The notes under the pieces are model-generated. The model was not told the origin of the DNA. It did not search any database and was given only the letters and a program-made list of their open reading frames with translations. A DNA stretch of 28,797 bases. It comes from Saccoglossus kowalevskii (Eukaryota > Hemichordata > Enteropneusta > Harrimaniidae). Shown one piece after another: positions 11,068 to 18,420 of this stretch (position 1 is the stretch's first letter; each line of letters opens with the position of its first letter). The stretch is from contig NW_003143300.1 of the NCBI RefSeq assembly GCF_000003605.2, positions 91,737-120,533 of the forward strand, read 5' to 3'. The position numbers and the translations under genes are program-made.

Positions 11068-12992
11068 CATCAACTGCAAAGACTCATTGTGTGCTTCACA
11101 TGAGAGTCAAAAATGAAATAATATATGGCAATAAATCTATTAACAAGATTAATAGCCAAGTGAAGTAGATGAAAAGGTGGAAATTCACCCTGTGTTTATC
11201 GTGTATAGAGTTTGACATCATTCTTTATCTTGACATGCTTACATTACGATCACAAAGGTCTTTAATCATGGTTTTTTTCCCCATTAAAGGACAAATAATA
11301 TTACTCATAAGCTCACCTAGCCTGTTGTTATTAATAAGAAGACTCCTTAGCATAGTGAATTGTCCAATACCCTTTGGCAGCATTGTCATGTTATTATCAG
11401 ATAGGTCTAAGGTCCTCAGGTTTTTAGTTAATTTCATCAGGTCTGGTGGAAACTACCAAAAATATAATAGCATATTAAGAGAATAAGTCTTACATTTAAT
11501 ATATGAACATAACATACTGAGACATCTTTTAGTAGCGTATTCATTGTTCGAGTTACGAGAATCAAGTTACAAAAACACCATGTTACAAAAACGACCCTGC
11601 CTATATTTTAGAAACCACTTCGAAATTTTCTATTAACAGTTAACAGAACTTTGAGTTACGGGAAAATGGATATTTGTTTTCTTTAACATTTAGTAACTCG
11701 AATGTTAATTAACAGTTAACCGAATTTCAAACAAAACAAACAATTCCATTACTCGATGCTTGATGTCCGTAACTCAACCAACTGGATGTTTTAGACACTG
11801 ATGTCGCAGTGACTTTCACTGGAATATTAGGTAATCACAGAGATATTGACTGGGATCCCAAAGATCAGAGTGACTTTTCTTGTATGGTTGTAAAAATCTA
11901 AATCATGCATAGCATTCAGCATTAGACAACTGAACACATACAGCATGATTTGTATTGTTTTTCATGAAGTTTATGAAAAACACAATAAGTTGAATACTTT
12001 CTGTGACCTGAATATAAATCAAAATCCAAATTTGAGCGTAAATTTGCTCTCATGACCATCTGAAGTTCAGCATTGAGTTATTGAGACCCCGTAGGGATGA
12101 ATGCCAATTAAAATACAGGTGATGCATGGAAAAGAAATAGTGGAGAAGTTGGGAATATTTTCCTAATGGTCAATTAGCACAGTTCTTATGCAGGAAAATA
12201 TTGTAGATCATACTGTTTTCTGGAGTCATCAAGTGTTATATGCTTATTATTGCCTTTGATTTATTTTTGCTCTCGATTTTGTGTAATTGTTGATTGTTTT
12301 TTAAAGCTGGTTTCACAACTTCTCCACTTTTTCTATGCATCACCGGCATGACAACATCAGTGGTGGCTGATTATATACAGTATATATAAAATATGTTTTT
12401 CAAATTCAGTCCCTCACCCCTTTGGCTATTATCGCTGATTTTTCGTCATCAGAGTATGTGATTTACATCGATTATCAATTTTAAATTTATTGAAAAAATA
12501 TTCAAAATGCTGTGACACTGAATATTACTGACCACGGAAGACTTCCATCGCGAAGTGTCTTGTTTTACATAAAAATTATGTATATGTATAAATGAAAATA
12601 GACATTTCAATATGTTTAAGACTAATATATCGTTATTAATCTGAACCAATCTTTGAAGTAATAGACACCGCAAGTATTACACTAATGGGTGAATAGTCGT
12701 TATTTCTGACATTGATTTTTCGACTCAGAAAAAATATGGCTGTAGATTGCAATAGAGGGCGCCATGGCACTAACATAGTGCATTTTTTGAGTAAATATAC
12801 ACGATTCATGTTGTCACATAGCATGTTTTGAGTAATTATTCAAGTTCCAACATATAGAAAGCACGATACATTGATGATATTGATAACACGAATATTACGT
12901 TACAGTCCTACCTCTGAGAGACCCTTCCCACAGAGCTGACAGACACCACTCTTTTCCGCTCTGTCAATGTGCGGTTTTATGGAATTTCCCAT
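2719..12992 (-). CDS. LRRC57: LRRC57, leucine-rich repeat-containing protein 57 (3' partial; 4 exons visible)
   Basis: Seen: four minus-strand exons, 12992-12912, 11452-11317, 10649-10381 and 2904-2719, join with GT-AG introns and compatible phases (0, 1, 0) into 224 codons without a stop. The product starts MGNSIKPHIDRAEKSG and continues with repeated LxxLxLxxNxL leucine-rich repeats (for example NLRTLDLSDNNMTMLP and LETVSLNNNRIASLP). It ends in SCPRLKVLRMEENCLQL and GNLFEMKQLHDLDAYDK. Known: this is collinear with vertebrate LRRC57, about 239 residues, where the MGN start is a potential N-myristoylation site; its molecular role is poorly defined. The family continues for about a dozen residues (YMERF...KKK) after YDK. 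No such exon was found left of 2719, so it should lie before base 1. The gene shares a promoter with NTPCR. Family assignment is strong; any function beyond an LRR scaffold is not shown. Confidence 0.93.
3854..4160. repeat. 20-bp minisatellite in LRRC57 intron 3
   Basis: The unit AATATGAGCTTTGTGATGAC repeats about 15 times in a row with few substitutions (GTGGTGGC and GTGATAGC variants). Because 20 is not a multiple of 3, three units make a 60-bp, 20-residue cycle and any stop-free frame stays open, which explains the overlapping minus-strand open frames here. Confidence 0.95.
4161..4735. repeat. Degenerate flank of the 20-bp minisatellite
   Basis: Diverged derivatives of the same unit (TTTGTGATGCCAATATGGCC, CTTGATGCCAAT, TTGGTGTCAATATG) continue to about 4735 with irregular spacing. 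This looks like an older, decayed part of the array, from which the regular left block was probably re-amplified. Confidence 0.8.
4736..7082. other. LRRC57 intron 3, mostly unannotated
   Basis: AT-rich intron. The only item that stands out is an exon-like open segment at 5641-6069 on the minus strand, described separately. No RNA gene or other conserved protein segment was recognised. Confidence 0.5.
5641..6069 (-). other. Unexplained exon-like open segment inside LRRC57 intron 3
   Basis: A pyrimidine-rich acceptor (TTCTTTTTATTTGTAACAG) precedes 143 codons with no stop before the TAA at 5643-5641. The first part reads RAASYKDLVPFAQLAVVSYT and continues to TGVMITSCPHCSYIARVSEQ. The remainder looks less protein-like. 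A possible donor (GTAGCA at 5915) would end the exon at 5916. The acceptor is in phase with LRRC57 exon 3, and AATAAA overlaps the stop region (5645-5640), so an alternative terminal exon, a nested gene exon or chance are all possible. I do not recognise the peptide. Confidence 0.25.
7083..7415. mobile_element. Diverged copy of the 157-bp-unit dispersed element
   Basis: The left end, CTGAGATAACTCCACTG then TTAGCAATGCGCATTCC, matches the left end of the copy at 20055. About two diverged monomers follow (GAAGTCGAAAATATCAAC, GAGAGGTCCAC, CAAAGCAATCGGACTT). The hairpin end is not recognisable, so this copy looks decayed. Confidence 0.7.
7420..8935. repeat. Decayed dispersed repeats, at least two related families
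   Basis: ATGCTTGATTTCGATGAATT at about 7490 matches ATGCTTGATTTTGATAAATT at about 8621, in similar surroundings. Two further diverged copies of one unit start near 8470 and 8705 (CATTCACTAAAACAAATTGG / CATTCAGTAAAACAAAACG, GGCCATCAGTC / GGCCACCAGTC, ACCAAGTTTGAACAAAATT / ACCAAGTTTGAATAAAATC). The short minus-strand open frame at 8703-8909 is repeat sequence, not a gene. Confidence 0.6.
8936..10380. other. LRRC57 intron 3, proximal part; no gene seen
   Basis: AT-rich sequence with no exon signal beyond chance. The open frames at 9503-9784 and 9518-9715 run antisense through the same bases and resemble no family. A TACCGGTA palindrome lies at 9392 and a CTCF-like GCGCCCTCTACAG at 9733. Confidence 0.5.
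10381..10649 (-). CDS. LRRC57: LRRC57 coding exon 3
   Basis: The acceptor TTTGTTTCAAG precedes CTGCATTGCC; the split codon G+CT gives Ala in NNNRLAALPDEFATL. The exon carries the central LRRs (LETVSLNNNRIASLP, LRSISLCCNGIKRFP, IDVVDLSQNKLSCIP) and ends ELNINQNQ before the donor GTGAGT, phase 0. Confidence 0.93.
10650..11316. other. LRRC57 intron 2 with dinucleotide/tetranucleotide repeat
   Basis: Intron between exons 2 and 3, GT-AG on the minus strand. Apart from the microsatellite at 11014-11067 nothing was recognised. The open frame at 10637-10882 is intronic. Confidence 0.6.
11014..11067. repeat. Compound microsatellite (CA)n-(CAGA)n
   Basis: About eight ACs run directly into about nine ACAG repeats, so the array shifts from a 2-bp to a 4-bp period by one A/C to G change per two units. 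It lies in LRRC57 intron 2. Confidence 0.97.
11317..11452 (-). CDS. LRRC57: LRRC57 coding exon 2
   Basis: The acceptor TTTTTGGTAG precedes TTTCCACCAGAC, and the exon ends in AACAGGCTAG before the donor GTGAGC, leaving phase 1. It encodes FPPDLMKLTKNLRTLDLSDN onward, the first leucine-rich repeats, finishing with LLINNNRL. Confidence 0.92.
11453..12911. other. LRRC57 intron 1
   Basis: Intron between coding exons 1 and 2. It holds GTTACG/CGTAAC-type imperfect inverted repeats at about 11548-11780, the small hairpin element at 12118-12344 and a CTCF-like motif at 12750-12767. No coding signal; minus-strand open frames at 12449-12824 are not protein-like. Confidence 0.6.
12118..12344. mobile_element. 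Small MITE-like inverted-repeat element
   Basis: GGTGATGCATGGAAAAG...TGGAGAAGTTG at 12118-12151 recurs inverted as CAACTTCTCCACTTTTTC...GCATCACC at 12316-12344. The arms are about 30 bp, with a 5-bp gap and one substitution. The inner flank also folds (GGAATATTTTCC / GGAAAATATT). No coding capacity, and no clear target-site duplication was seen. Confidence 0.6.
12912..12992 (-). CDS. LRRC57: LRRC57 coding exon 1
   Basis: It encodes 27 residues starting MGNS at 12992 and ends in CTCTCAGAG followed by the donor GTAGGA, phase 0. The start is chosen because MGNS matches the family N terminus and could be myristoylated at Gly2. The residues CQLCGK give a short Cys-x-x-Cys not found in the human protein. 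Confidence 0.92.
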
Positions 12993-13282
12993 ATTTGGAT
13001 TTCTTCGTGACCTCAGACTTCTCAAACTCTAAAAATATCTAGAACATCTAGTCAAAGGAGCAAGGAAGTCTTGTTTTAGAAAAGAAAATATTTGTTTACG
13101 CCATTCATGGATTGTAGCTATTTACTTCCGGATTCCGTCGACCTTTGATTAGCGCAGTCGCAGTAGAGTTTAACCACAATCCAGTTCGCCGGTAATTTCA
13201 GCAGAATTCTTAGCATTGAGCATGGAATCATAGAGTAAATGATGGAATCAAGTCCATGATTTCATGCAAACTTATCTGGATT
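12993..13282. promoter_or_regulatory. Bidirectional promoter of LRRC57 and NTPCR
   Basis: The two start codons diverge with only 290 bp between them, so both promoters must lie here or overlap the 5' exons. The part from about 13095 to 13195 is visibly richer in CpG than its AT-rich surroundings. It holds ACTTCCGG at 13124-13131, which is the ETS/GABP core CCGGAAGT on the minus strand. No TATA box was recognised. CpG-rich, TATA-less, ETS-bearing promoters are typical of divergent housekeeping pairs; the transcription start sites are inferred. Confidence 0.7.
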
Positions 13283-13334
13283 ATGGCAACTTCACTGAAA
13301 TCCATTAAACACGTAATTCTTACAGGTCCACCAG
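13283..13334 (+). CDS. NTPCR: NTPCR coding exon 1
   Basis: It encodes MATSLKSIKHVILTGPP plus the first base of the next Gly codon, ending CCACCAG before the donor GTAAAA. The intron therefore splits the P-loop GPPGVGKT between its two halves. Confidence 0.93.
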
Positions 13335-16300
13335 GTAAAAATGATAAATTACATCTTGATAAAGAACTAGCACTATTTTCACTGTCAATATTGTTTTTAG
13401 GGATGGTCCATTATTTATGATGGGGTGACTGTGGTAGAATAAATAAAAATTAAAAAACAACACTCGGAATGATGTGATATATTAATATTACGAGCTGTAA
13501 TCATGTCCCTTTGGTAGCACACTACCCACTACATGTATTTTGCTGTCATTAAGTATACTCAGAAATCCATAAAATACAGCAAAAGTGGTCATTTTTACGC
13601 AAAAACGTTAAAGATGAATGACGTGCATGAATGTGAATTATTCCACAAACATTTTTGAATGATTTTTTTTATGTTTAAATGGTAGTGAACTATCTTAAAT
13701 ACAAATAATTATTCTGCAAACAAGTGCGCAATAGACAGTGAACAATTTGTGCTTCTTGCGACCATGTTGCACACTATTAAACCAGTTTTTCTTGTCACCA
13801 TGCTGTGCACATTTCTCTTTGAAATAACCAGTTCCCAGCAAGTACTATAGAATTTTCTCACACAAAATATGCTATTTTTACATGTGGTGCACATACCGGT
13901 ACTGTGCATATATATGCCGTGCACAGTATTTTTCCATAAGGATCAAGATTCTGACCTCTCCAGAAAATATAATTGGATCAAAAAATGATGCATTTACAGT
14001 GAAAAATAACTAATACTCACCAAGCTATTTAGAAGGTTAATAATGTTGTCATTGCCTGCAGGGATCACTGATGATTCACCCAAAAAGAGTGTTCAATCCA
14101 GACGAGTTTGTTTTCCAAACTAAACTCACTGTTGTTAGATAGTATTTAATTCATGAGTGAACAATTCTGGTATTGTTTAAACCTGTATCTTGAAAAATTT
14201 GTTGTTTGTCTTGTGTGGGAATTTTTTCCCCAACGATTTATATTTAAGCATGTTCCTAGACAGTCGGCAGTCTTCTGACCTAATGTGATATTGATGGGAA
14301 ATGTGAACGACCAACTGCCAATAGTCTAGAATTTTCGCTGCATGATTTAAAGTGGTCTTGCTGGAACTTTTATGGTATTTGAAATTTAGTTGTATTCAAA
14401 AGAATTTCGTGCAGATTAAAAATTTGTTTTTTGGAGACCATGCATTCACCCATTACACATTATAACACTTGATTTGTTTTTTTAAGGTGTTGGAAAAACT
14501 ACGTTGATTCAGAGAGTCACTGAAAAGTTACAGTCTTATTCAGTTTCTGTGCAAGGGTTTTATACGGAAGAAGTACGAGGTGGTCATGGTAAAAGAGTGG
14601 GTTTTGATGTGGTCACTTTAGATGGTAAAAGAGGAACATTGGCTAGAGTCAGGCATGTAATTCTGTCATTCTATTTCTGATATTTTTCATGAGCAAGATA
14701 TTTTCATCTTTTTCTTTAAAACCATAATTCCAGTTGCAGTTAAATTTGTCATTCTTGGCCTCAGGTGTTAGATTTGGACAAAAACGTATATTGTATGATA
14801 ATCTTGATATGATATGTTGACGACTAAATTATATTAAATTTGTTGTAAATTAACAATTTAGCTTTCGTAGTATCTGTTATATGAAAAAAATGATGCGCAT
14901 ATACTAAAACAGTTTCAATAAATTCTGTCGTGCATTGCTGTTCGAATTCTGCTTTGAGTGCGAGCTAAATACAAATATAACTATGTATAAATTCAATGTT
15001 TGAAGACTGCTAGAATGATGTGTTAACATGAATAAAATTTGAATACAGGAGTCTGGTGTGCATCTCAGAATCATCTCAATGGAAACTGCTTTACATCAAA
15101 TATTGATTTTCTTCACACTGTCTGAACACCATGTCTGTTGCTGCATATTCCACTGGTATCTTAAATCAGTATATTGTCATAGCATATCTTTCATATTTCA
15201 AATATGGAGAAAATTATACAGATATATTTTGTGTTAGATGACATGAGTGCGAGCTAAATACAAATATAACTATGTATAAATTCAATGTTTGAAGACTGCT
15301 AGAATGATGTGTTAACATGAATAAAATTTGAATACAGGAGTCTGGTGTGCATCTCAGAATCATCTCAATGGAAACTGCTTTACATCAAATATTGATTTTC
15401 TTCACACTGTCTGAACACCATGTCTGTTGCTGCATATTCCACTGGTATCTTAAATCAGTATATTGTCATAGCATATCTTTCATATTTCAAATATGGAGAA
15501 AATTATACAGATATATTTTGTGTTAGATGACATAAGTGCTCAAAAATGTTATCACTTAGATATCTTTTTTTGAAAATTAATCATTTAATCAAGATTACAT
15601 CAGGTATTATTTACGTCAGTGATGTCATTTATAGTGTTCATTTCAAATGATGTCACTAAAAATGACATCATGTGATTAATTATTCATGAGGATGAGTCAA
15701 TGACAAACGTATTTGTACCTTCACAACAAATCGCTGAAAATTACACATTTTTGCACATGTTGTCATTATTTGATTTTGATGACAAATACTTTTAGAAATA
15801 TGAAAAAGTAAAACTATTCATCATTAATGTTATAGTCACAGTTTATCACATCCTCTGCCCACACACAGAAATGTACAGTATAAATCTTGTGTGAAAGTAC
15901 TGCTATATTATTCTGCATACACTTTAAATAAAAAAAAATTCTTGACTAAAAATATATATTACCGGTATTCACTATTTTGGTCACAGTTGAAGGACTGTGT
16001 TCTGGTTAAATATTTTGGTGAATTGTGATAGTTTGGGGGATTCTTTCAATAAAATAGCATATACTATAGCTTCCTTTTTAGAAATGCATACATGCATCTC
16101 CAATAGCAGCATACAAAAACATACATTTATTTTATCATATGACCAAATACTCACCTCTGTCATACACAGAGTGAGAATGTTACAAATGAAGCGTTTCATA
16201 TTGCTTCTAATTTATACATGAAATATACTGTGTTTGATGAAGGAGAGCCACAATTTGGTCCATTCCTGCTCTCCAAATTAACTAGATTTTTTTTATTCCA

Positions 16301-18188
16301 ATATTATGTATTTAAACAAAATGACATACCATATCAAACATTGCAGGAAAACTGATGGTATTCAGTGTTAAAAATATTAAATACAAGCCAAATTTGGTTG
16401 TTGTATTGTGTGTTGGTTAGCATATTATTTGATTAGTTTTAAACTTACATTGTACAATATCAGCATATGAAATCTTGAAAATTATGGATAGTCCCTTATG
16501 ATTTATGTTTTGGGTTCTGTTCGTCTGTTTATTGGACACCGTTTCCCTGACATATCTGGACCAATTTTGCTCAGTGTTGGTAGAAATATTAAGTCATATG
16601 CATGTTGATTTGTTTTTAACATTTTGACTGGTGACCATTTTTGTTCCAACATGTCATCAATAGTTTCTCTGGCGTGTCTCTCTGGCAGTTTCATAATCTA
16701 TGTGGGTTTCTCCACTAATATATGAATGCACTCCATTTGTAACCAGTCTTATACATGTGGACTTGACAAATTCCATAGGAATGGAGCTTATTTTCCCAGT
16801 GATACAATACAATCAAACATATCCACTTTTGTTTACTTATTCATGGTACTAGTATCTATTATGATCTTGTAATTTGTTATCAAATGAATGTACCAGTTGG
16901 GTATGTAGAACAATAATAAAAGTGTATTACTAATATAGGTATAAAACTGAACACCAAAGTATCTAATATGTATTAGCCTGACATGATCCACTCAAGCTCT
17001 GCCAGCAACAGTCCAGTAACTCAAGTTAAAAACAATTTTGTTTATAATTGGAGATAATTTTTATTCTGTTAATTTGGTTTGCGTCAGTCTAAAGCCATTT
17101 CCTAGACATGCTTTGACCAATCACATTCAAACATTTATGATTACTTAAATATGCACTCCAATCAAGTATGCCAAAATTGCTAAATTCTGATACTGCAGAG
17201 ATGAACAAAACAATTTCATTGATCATCTAATCATGCATATTGCATTACAGGTGCATGTCATATTTTTTTGAAATTCAAACAAAAATGGCTGACTGGCAGC
17301 CATTTTGTTTCTATGCAGATTCTTTGCAGTCTTATCAGGTAATACTGCTAGTTAATGAAATTTGGCAGGGACAGGGACTTAAAATTGTCAATGCTTGTTC
17401 TATATAGTGGTAATAAAGAATTATTAAATGAGAAATAGGTGAAAAAACATCGCCATAAATTGTATCTGTGACAGAAATTGATTTTATAATAATATTTGTT
17501 ATGTTTGTATTTGTAGTCAAGGAGGTAGTGGTGGATACAGAGTTGGACAATACAAGGTGGATCTTAGTTCATTTGAACACACAGCTTTACCTGTATTAGC
17601 AACAAAGGTATACATGACTGCCAATCTGATTAATTAACATACTAGTTCAGGCTTTAATCTTTAAAAAAAATAAAATGTGGGTAAAAATTCAAAGTTGTGT
17701 TGTCAACAAAAAATAATCGAATTTCTTTGCAGAAAACAGAGGGCAAGTCACCAATATATGTCATAGATGAAATTGGTAAAATGGAAATGTTCAGTGATTC
17801 TTTCAAAGTGCAAGTGCAATCCATCTTGAATCAAGGCATTACAGTGTTGGCAACTATTCCAATACCAAAAGCAAGACCATTATTATTTGTTGAAGAAATA
17901 CGTAGTAGACAAGATGTGAAAATATTCACAGTGAGTACTGGGCATTCAAAATATGAAGAGCGCCCTCAGTGACTACATCACTTTTGAACCTGACCCCTTT
18001 CACTGCCATTTTCCACAATACAGTCTGCATGCTGTTGAACAAAGTTTGTTATTTTTGAAATTATCAATGTCGTATTTCTGCTAAACTTAACTTTTCACAA
18101 ATGATACATAATTATTTTTCAGGTTACAAAAGAAAACCGTGACAATCTTCTTACAAATATAGTGGATACTATAATGGAAATAAAGTGA
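13283..18188 (+). CDS. NTPCR: NTPCR, cancer-related nucleoside-triphosphatase (THEP1 family), complete
   Basis: Seen: five plus-strand exons, 13283-13334, 14487-14652, 17517-17607, 17733-17930 and 18123-18188, give 190 residues plus TGA, the same length as human NTPCR. The Walker A motif GPPGVGKT is at residues 15-22, GFYTEEVR follows, and the Walker-B-like VIDEIGKME runs from residue 113 (Asp115, Glu116). The C-terminal part contains TIPIPKARPLLFVEEIRSR and ends TVTKENRDNLL to a stop after EIK. Known: THEP1/NTPCR proteins are P-loop enzymes that hydrolyse NTPs slowly to NDP and phosphate. The gene starts 290 bp from LRRC57 on the opposite strand. Oddity: intron 2 needs a GC donor. An in-frame upstream ATG at 13256 could add nine residues (MISCKLIWI); 13283 is preferred because it gives the family length. 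Assignment is firm. Confidence 0.95.
13335..14486. other. NTPCR intron 1; no gene seen
   Basis: The intron begins GTAAAA and ends TTTTTTTAAG. It contains a TACCGGTA palindrome at 13894-13901. The minus-strand open frame at 13709-13924 has no recognisable content. Confidence 0.6.
14487..14652 (+). CDS. NTPCR: NTPCR coding exon 2 with GC donor
   Basis: The acceptor TTTTTTTAAG precedes GTGTTGGAAAAACT, completing GVGKTTLIQRV. The exon runs through GFYTEEVRGGHGKRVGFDVV to TLARV plus AG, and is followed by GCATGT. Nearby GT donors (after 14647 or 14656) would shift exon 3 into an immediate TAG, so GC at 14653-14654 is the only frame-compatible choice seen. Confidence 0.9.
14956..15533. repeat. Apparently identical 289-bp tandem duplication
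   Basis: Copy 1 (14956-15244) starts GAGTGCGAGCTAAATAC and ends GTTAGATGACAT. Copy 2 (15245-15533) starts and ends the same. I saw no difference between the copies by eye. Sequence after copy 2 (AAGTGCTCAA) diverges at once, so this is exactly two copies in direct contact. Confidence 0.95.
15611..15699. promoter_or_regulatory. Cluster of CRE/AP-1-like octamers in NTPCR intron 2
   Basis: TTACGTCA (15611), TGATGTCA (15620 and 15648), TGACATCA (15663) and TGAGTCA (15693) lie within 89 bp. These match bZIP (CREB/ATF, AP-1) site consensus. Parts are mutually inverted, so a small palindromic repeat is the alternative explanation. Confidence 0.35.
16500..16695. repeat. Probable dispersed repeat fragment
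   Basis: The segment GTTCGTCTGTTTATTGGACA, then CTGACATATCTGGACCAATT and TTGCTCAGTGTTGG, has the look of a dispersed repeat rather than of intron background. Only one copy is in the window, so repeat status rests on resemblance. The minus-strand open frame across it is not treated as a gene. Confidence 0.35.
17517..17607 (+). CDS. NTPCR: NTPCR coding exon 3
   Basis: The acceptor TTTGTATTTGTAG precedes TCAAGGAGGTAG. With the two bases AG from exon 2 it reads SQGGSGGYRVGQYKVDLSSF and on to LPVLATK, ending before the donor GTATAC, phase 0. It matches the family segment RVGQYVVDLTSFEQLALPVL. Confidence 0.92.
17733..17930 (+). CDS. NTPCR: NTPCR coding exon 4 (Walker B)
   Basis: The acceptor TTTCTTTGCAG precedes AAAACAGAGGGC. 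The exon encodes 66 residues including VIDEIGKMEMF, the Walker-B-like acidic pair, then LATIPIPKARPLLFVEEIRS and ends KIFT before the donor GTGAGT, phase 0. Confidence 0.94.
18123..18188 (+). CDS. NTPCR: NTPCR terminal coding exon
   Basis: The acceptor ATTTTTCAG precedes GTTACAAAAGAAAACC. It encodes VTKENRDNLLTNIVDTIMEI, then K and TGA. The family signature VTKENR is conserved. Confidence 0.93.
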   Translation, partial: VTKENRDNLLTNIVDTIMEIK

Positions 18189-18386
18189 AGATGGGTCACA
18201 GAGATTTTCAAATTACAAAATAGTCAACATTTCTTAGTTATGTATGGTTTATCGTCAGTAAAACCCAGCCACACATCATAAGATTATTAACAACCTGTAA
18301 GTTCACTCTCAATTTTATTTTGTTTTCTAAAAACAAAACTGCAAAAAGGAGACATTTCAAAAGACCTTTACAATAAGTTATCAAAA

Positions 18387-18392
18387 AATAAA
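18387..18392 (+). terminator. Candidate NTPCR poly(A) signal AATAAA
   Basis: AATAAA lies about 200 bp after the NTPCR stop and about 30 bp before the mariner-type MITE at 18421. It is the first canonical hexamer seen downstream on this strand, so it is the likely cleavage signal; RNA evidence is lacking. Confidence 0.5.
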
Positions 18393-18420
18393 GCAGTATT
18401 ACCTGTATACAGTTGTTTTA

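Larger units (their letters stand above)
14653..17516 (+). other. NTPCR intron 2, a GC-AG intron with an internal duplication
   Basis: It starts GCATGT and ends GTATTTGTAG. It contains the 289-bp duplication, a cluster of CRE/AP-1-like sites, and repeat-like sequence at 16500-16695. No further coding segment was recognised; the antisense pair of open frames at 15981-16221 shares the same bases and looks accidental. Confidence 0.75.

Noticed and set aside
11169-11486. 105-codon plus-strand frame opposite LRRC57 exon 2
   Set aside because: It is the antisense shadow of the LRR exon, whose leucine-rich codon pattern keeps the opposite strand open.
14656-14660. Canonical GT donor at 14657 for NTPCR exon 2
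   Set aside because: Using it puts exon 3 in a frame that hits TAG within four codons; the GC donor at 14653 restores the family sequence.
16503-16694. Minus-strand open frame MKLPERHARETIDDM...
   Set aside because: The first residues look protein-like, but the segment resembles a decayed dispersed repeat and has no supporting splice or family evidence.
17697-17972. 91-codon plus-strand frame as a stand-alone gene
   Set aside because: It is NTPCR exon 4 with intron sequence on both sides.
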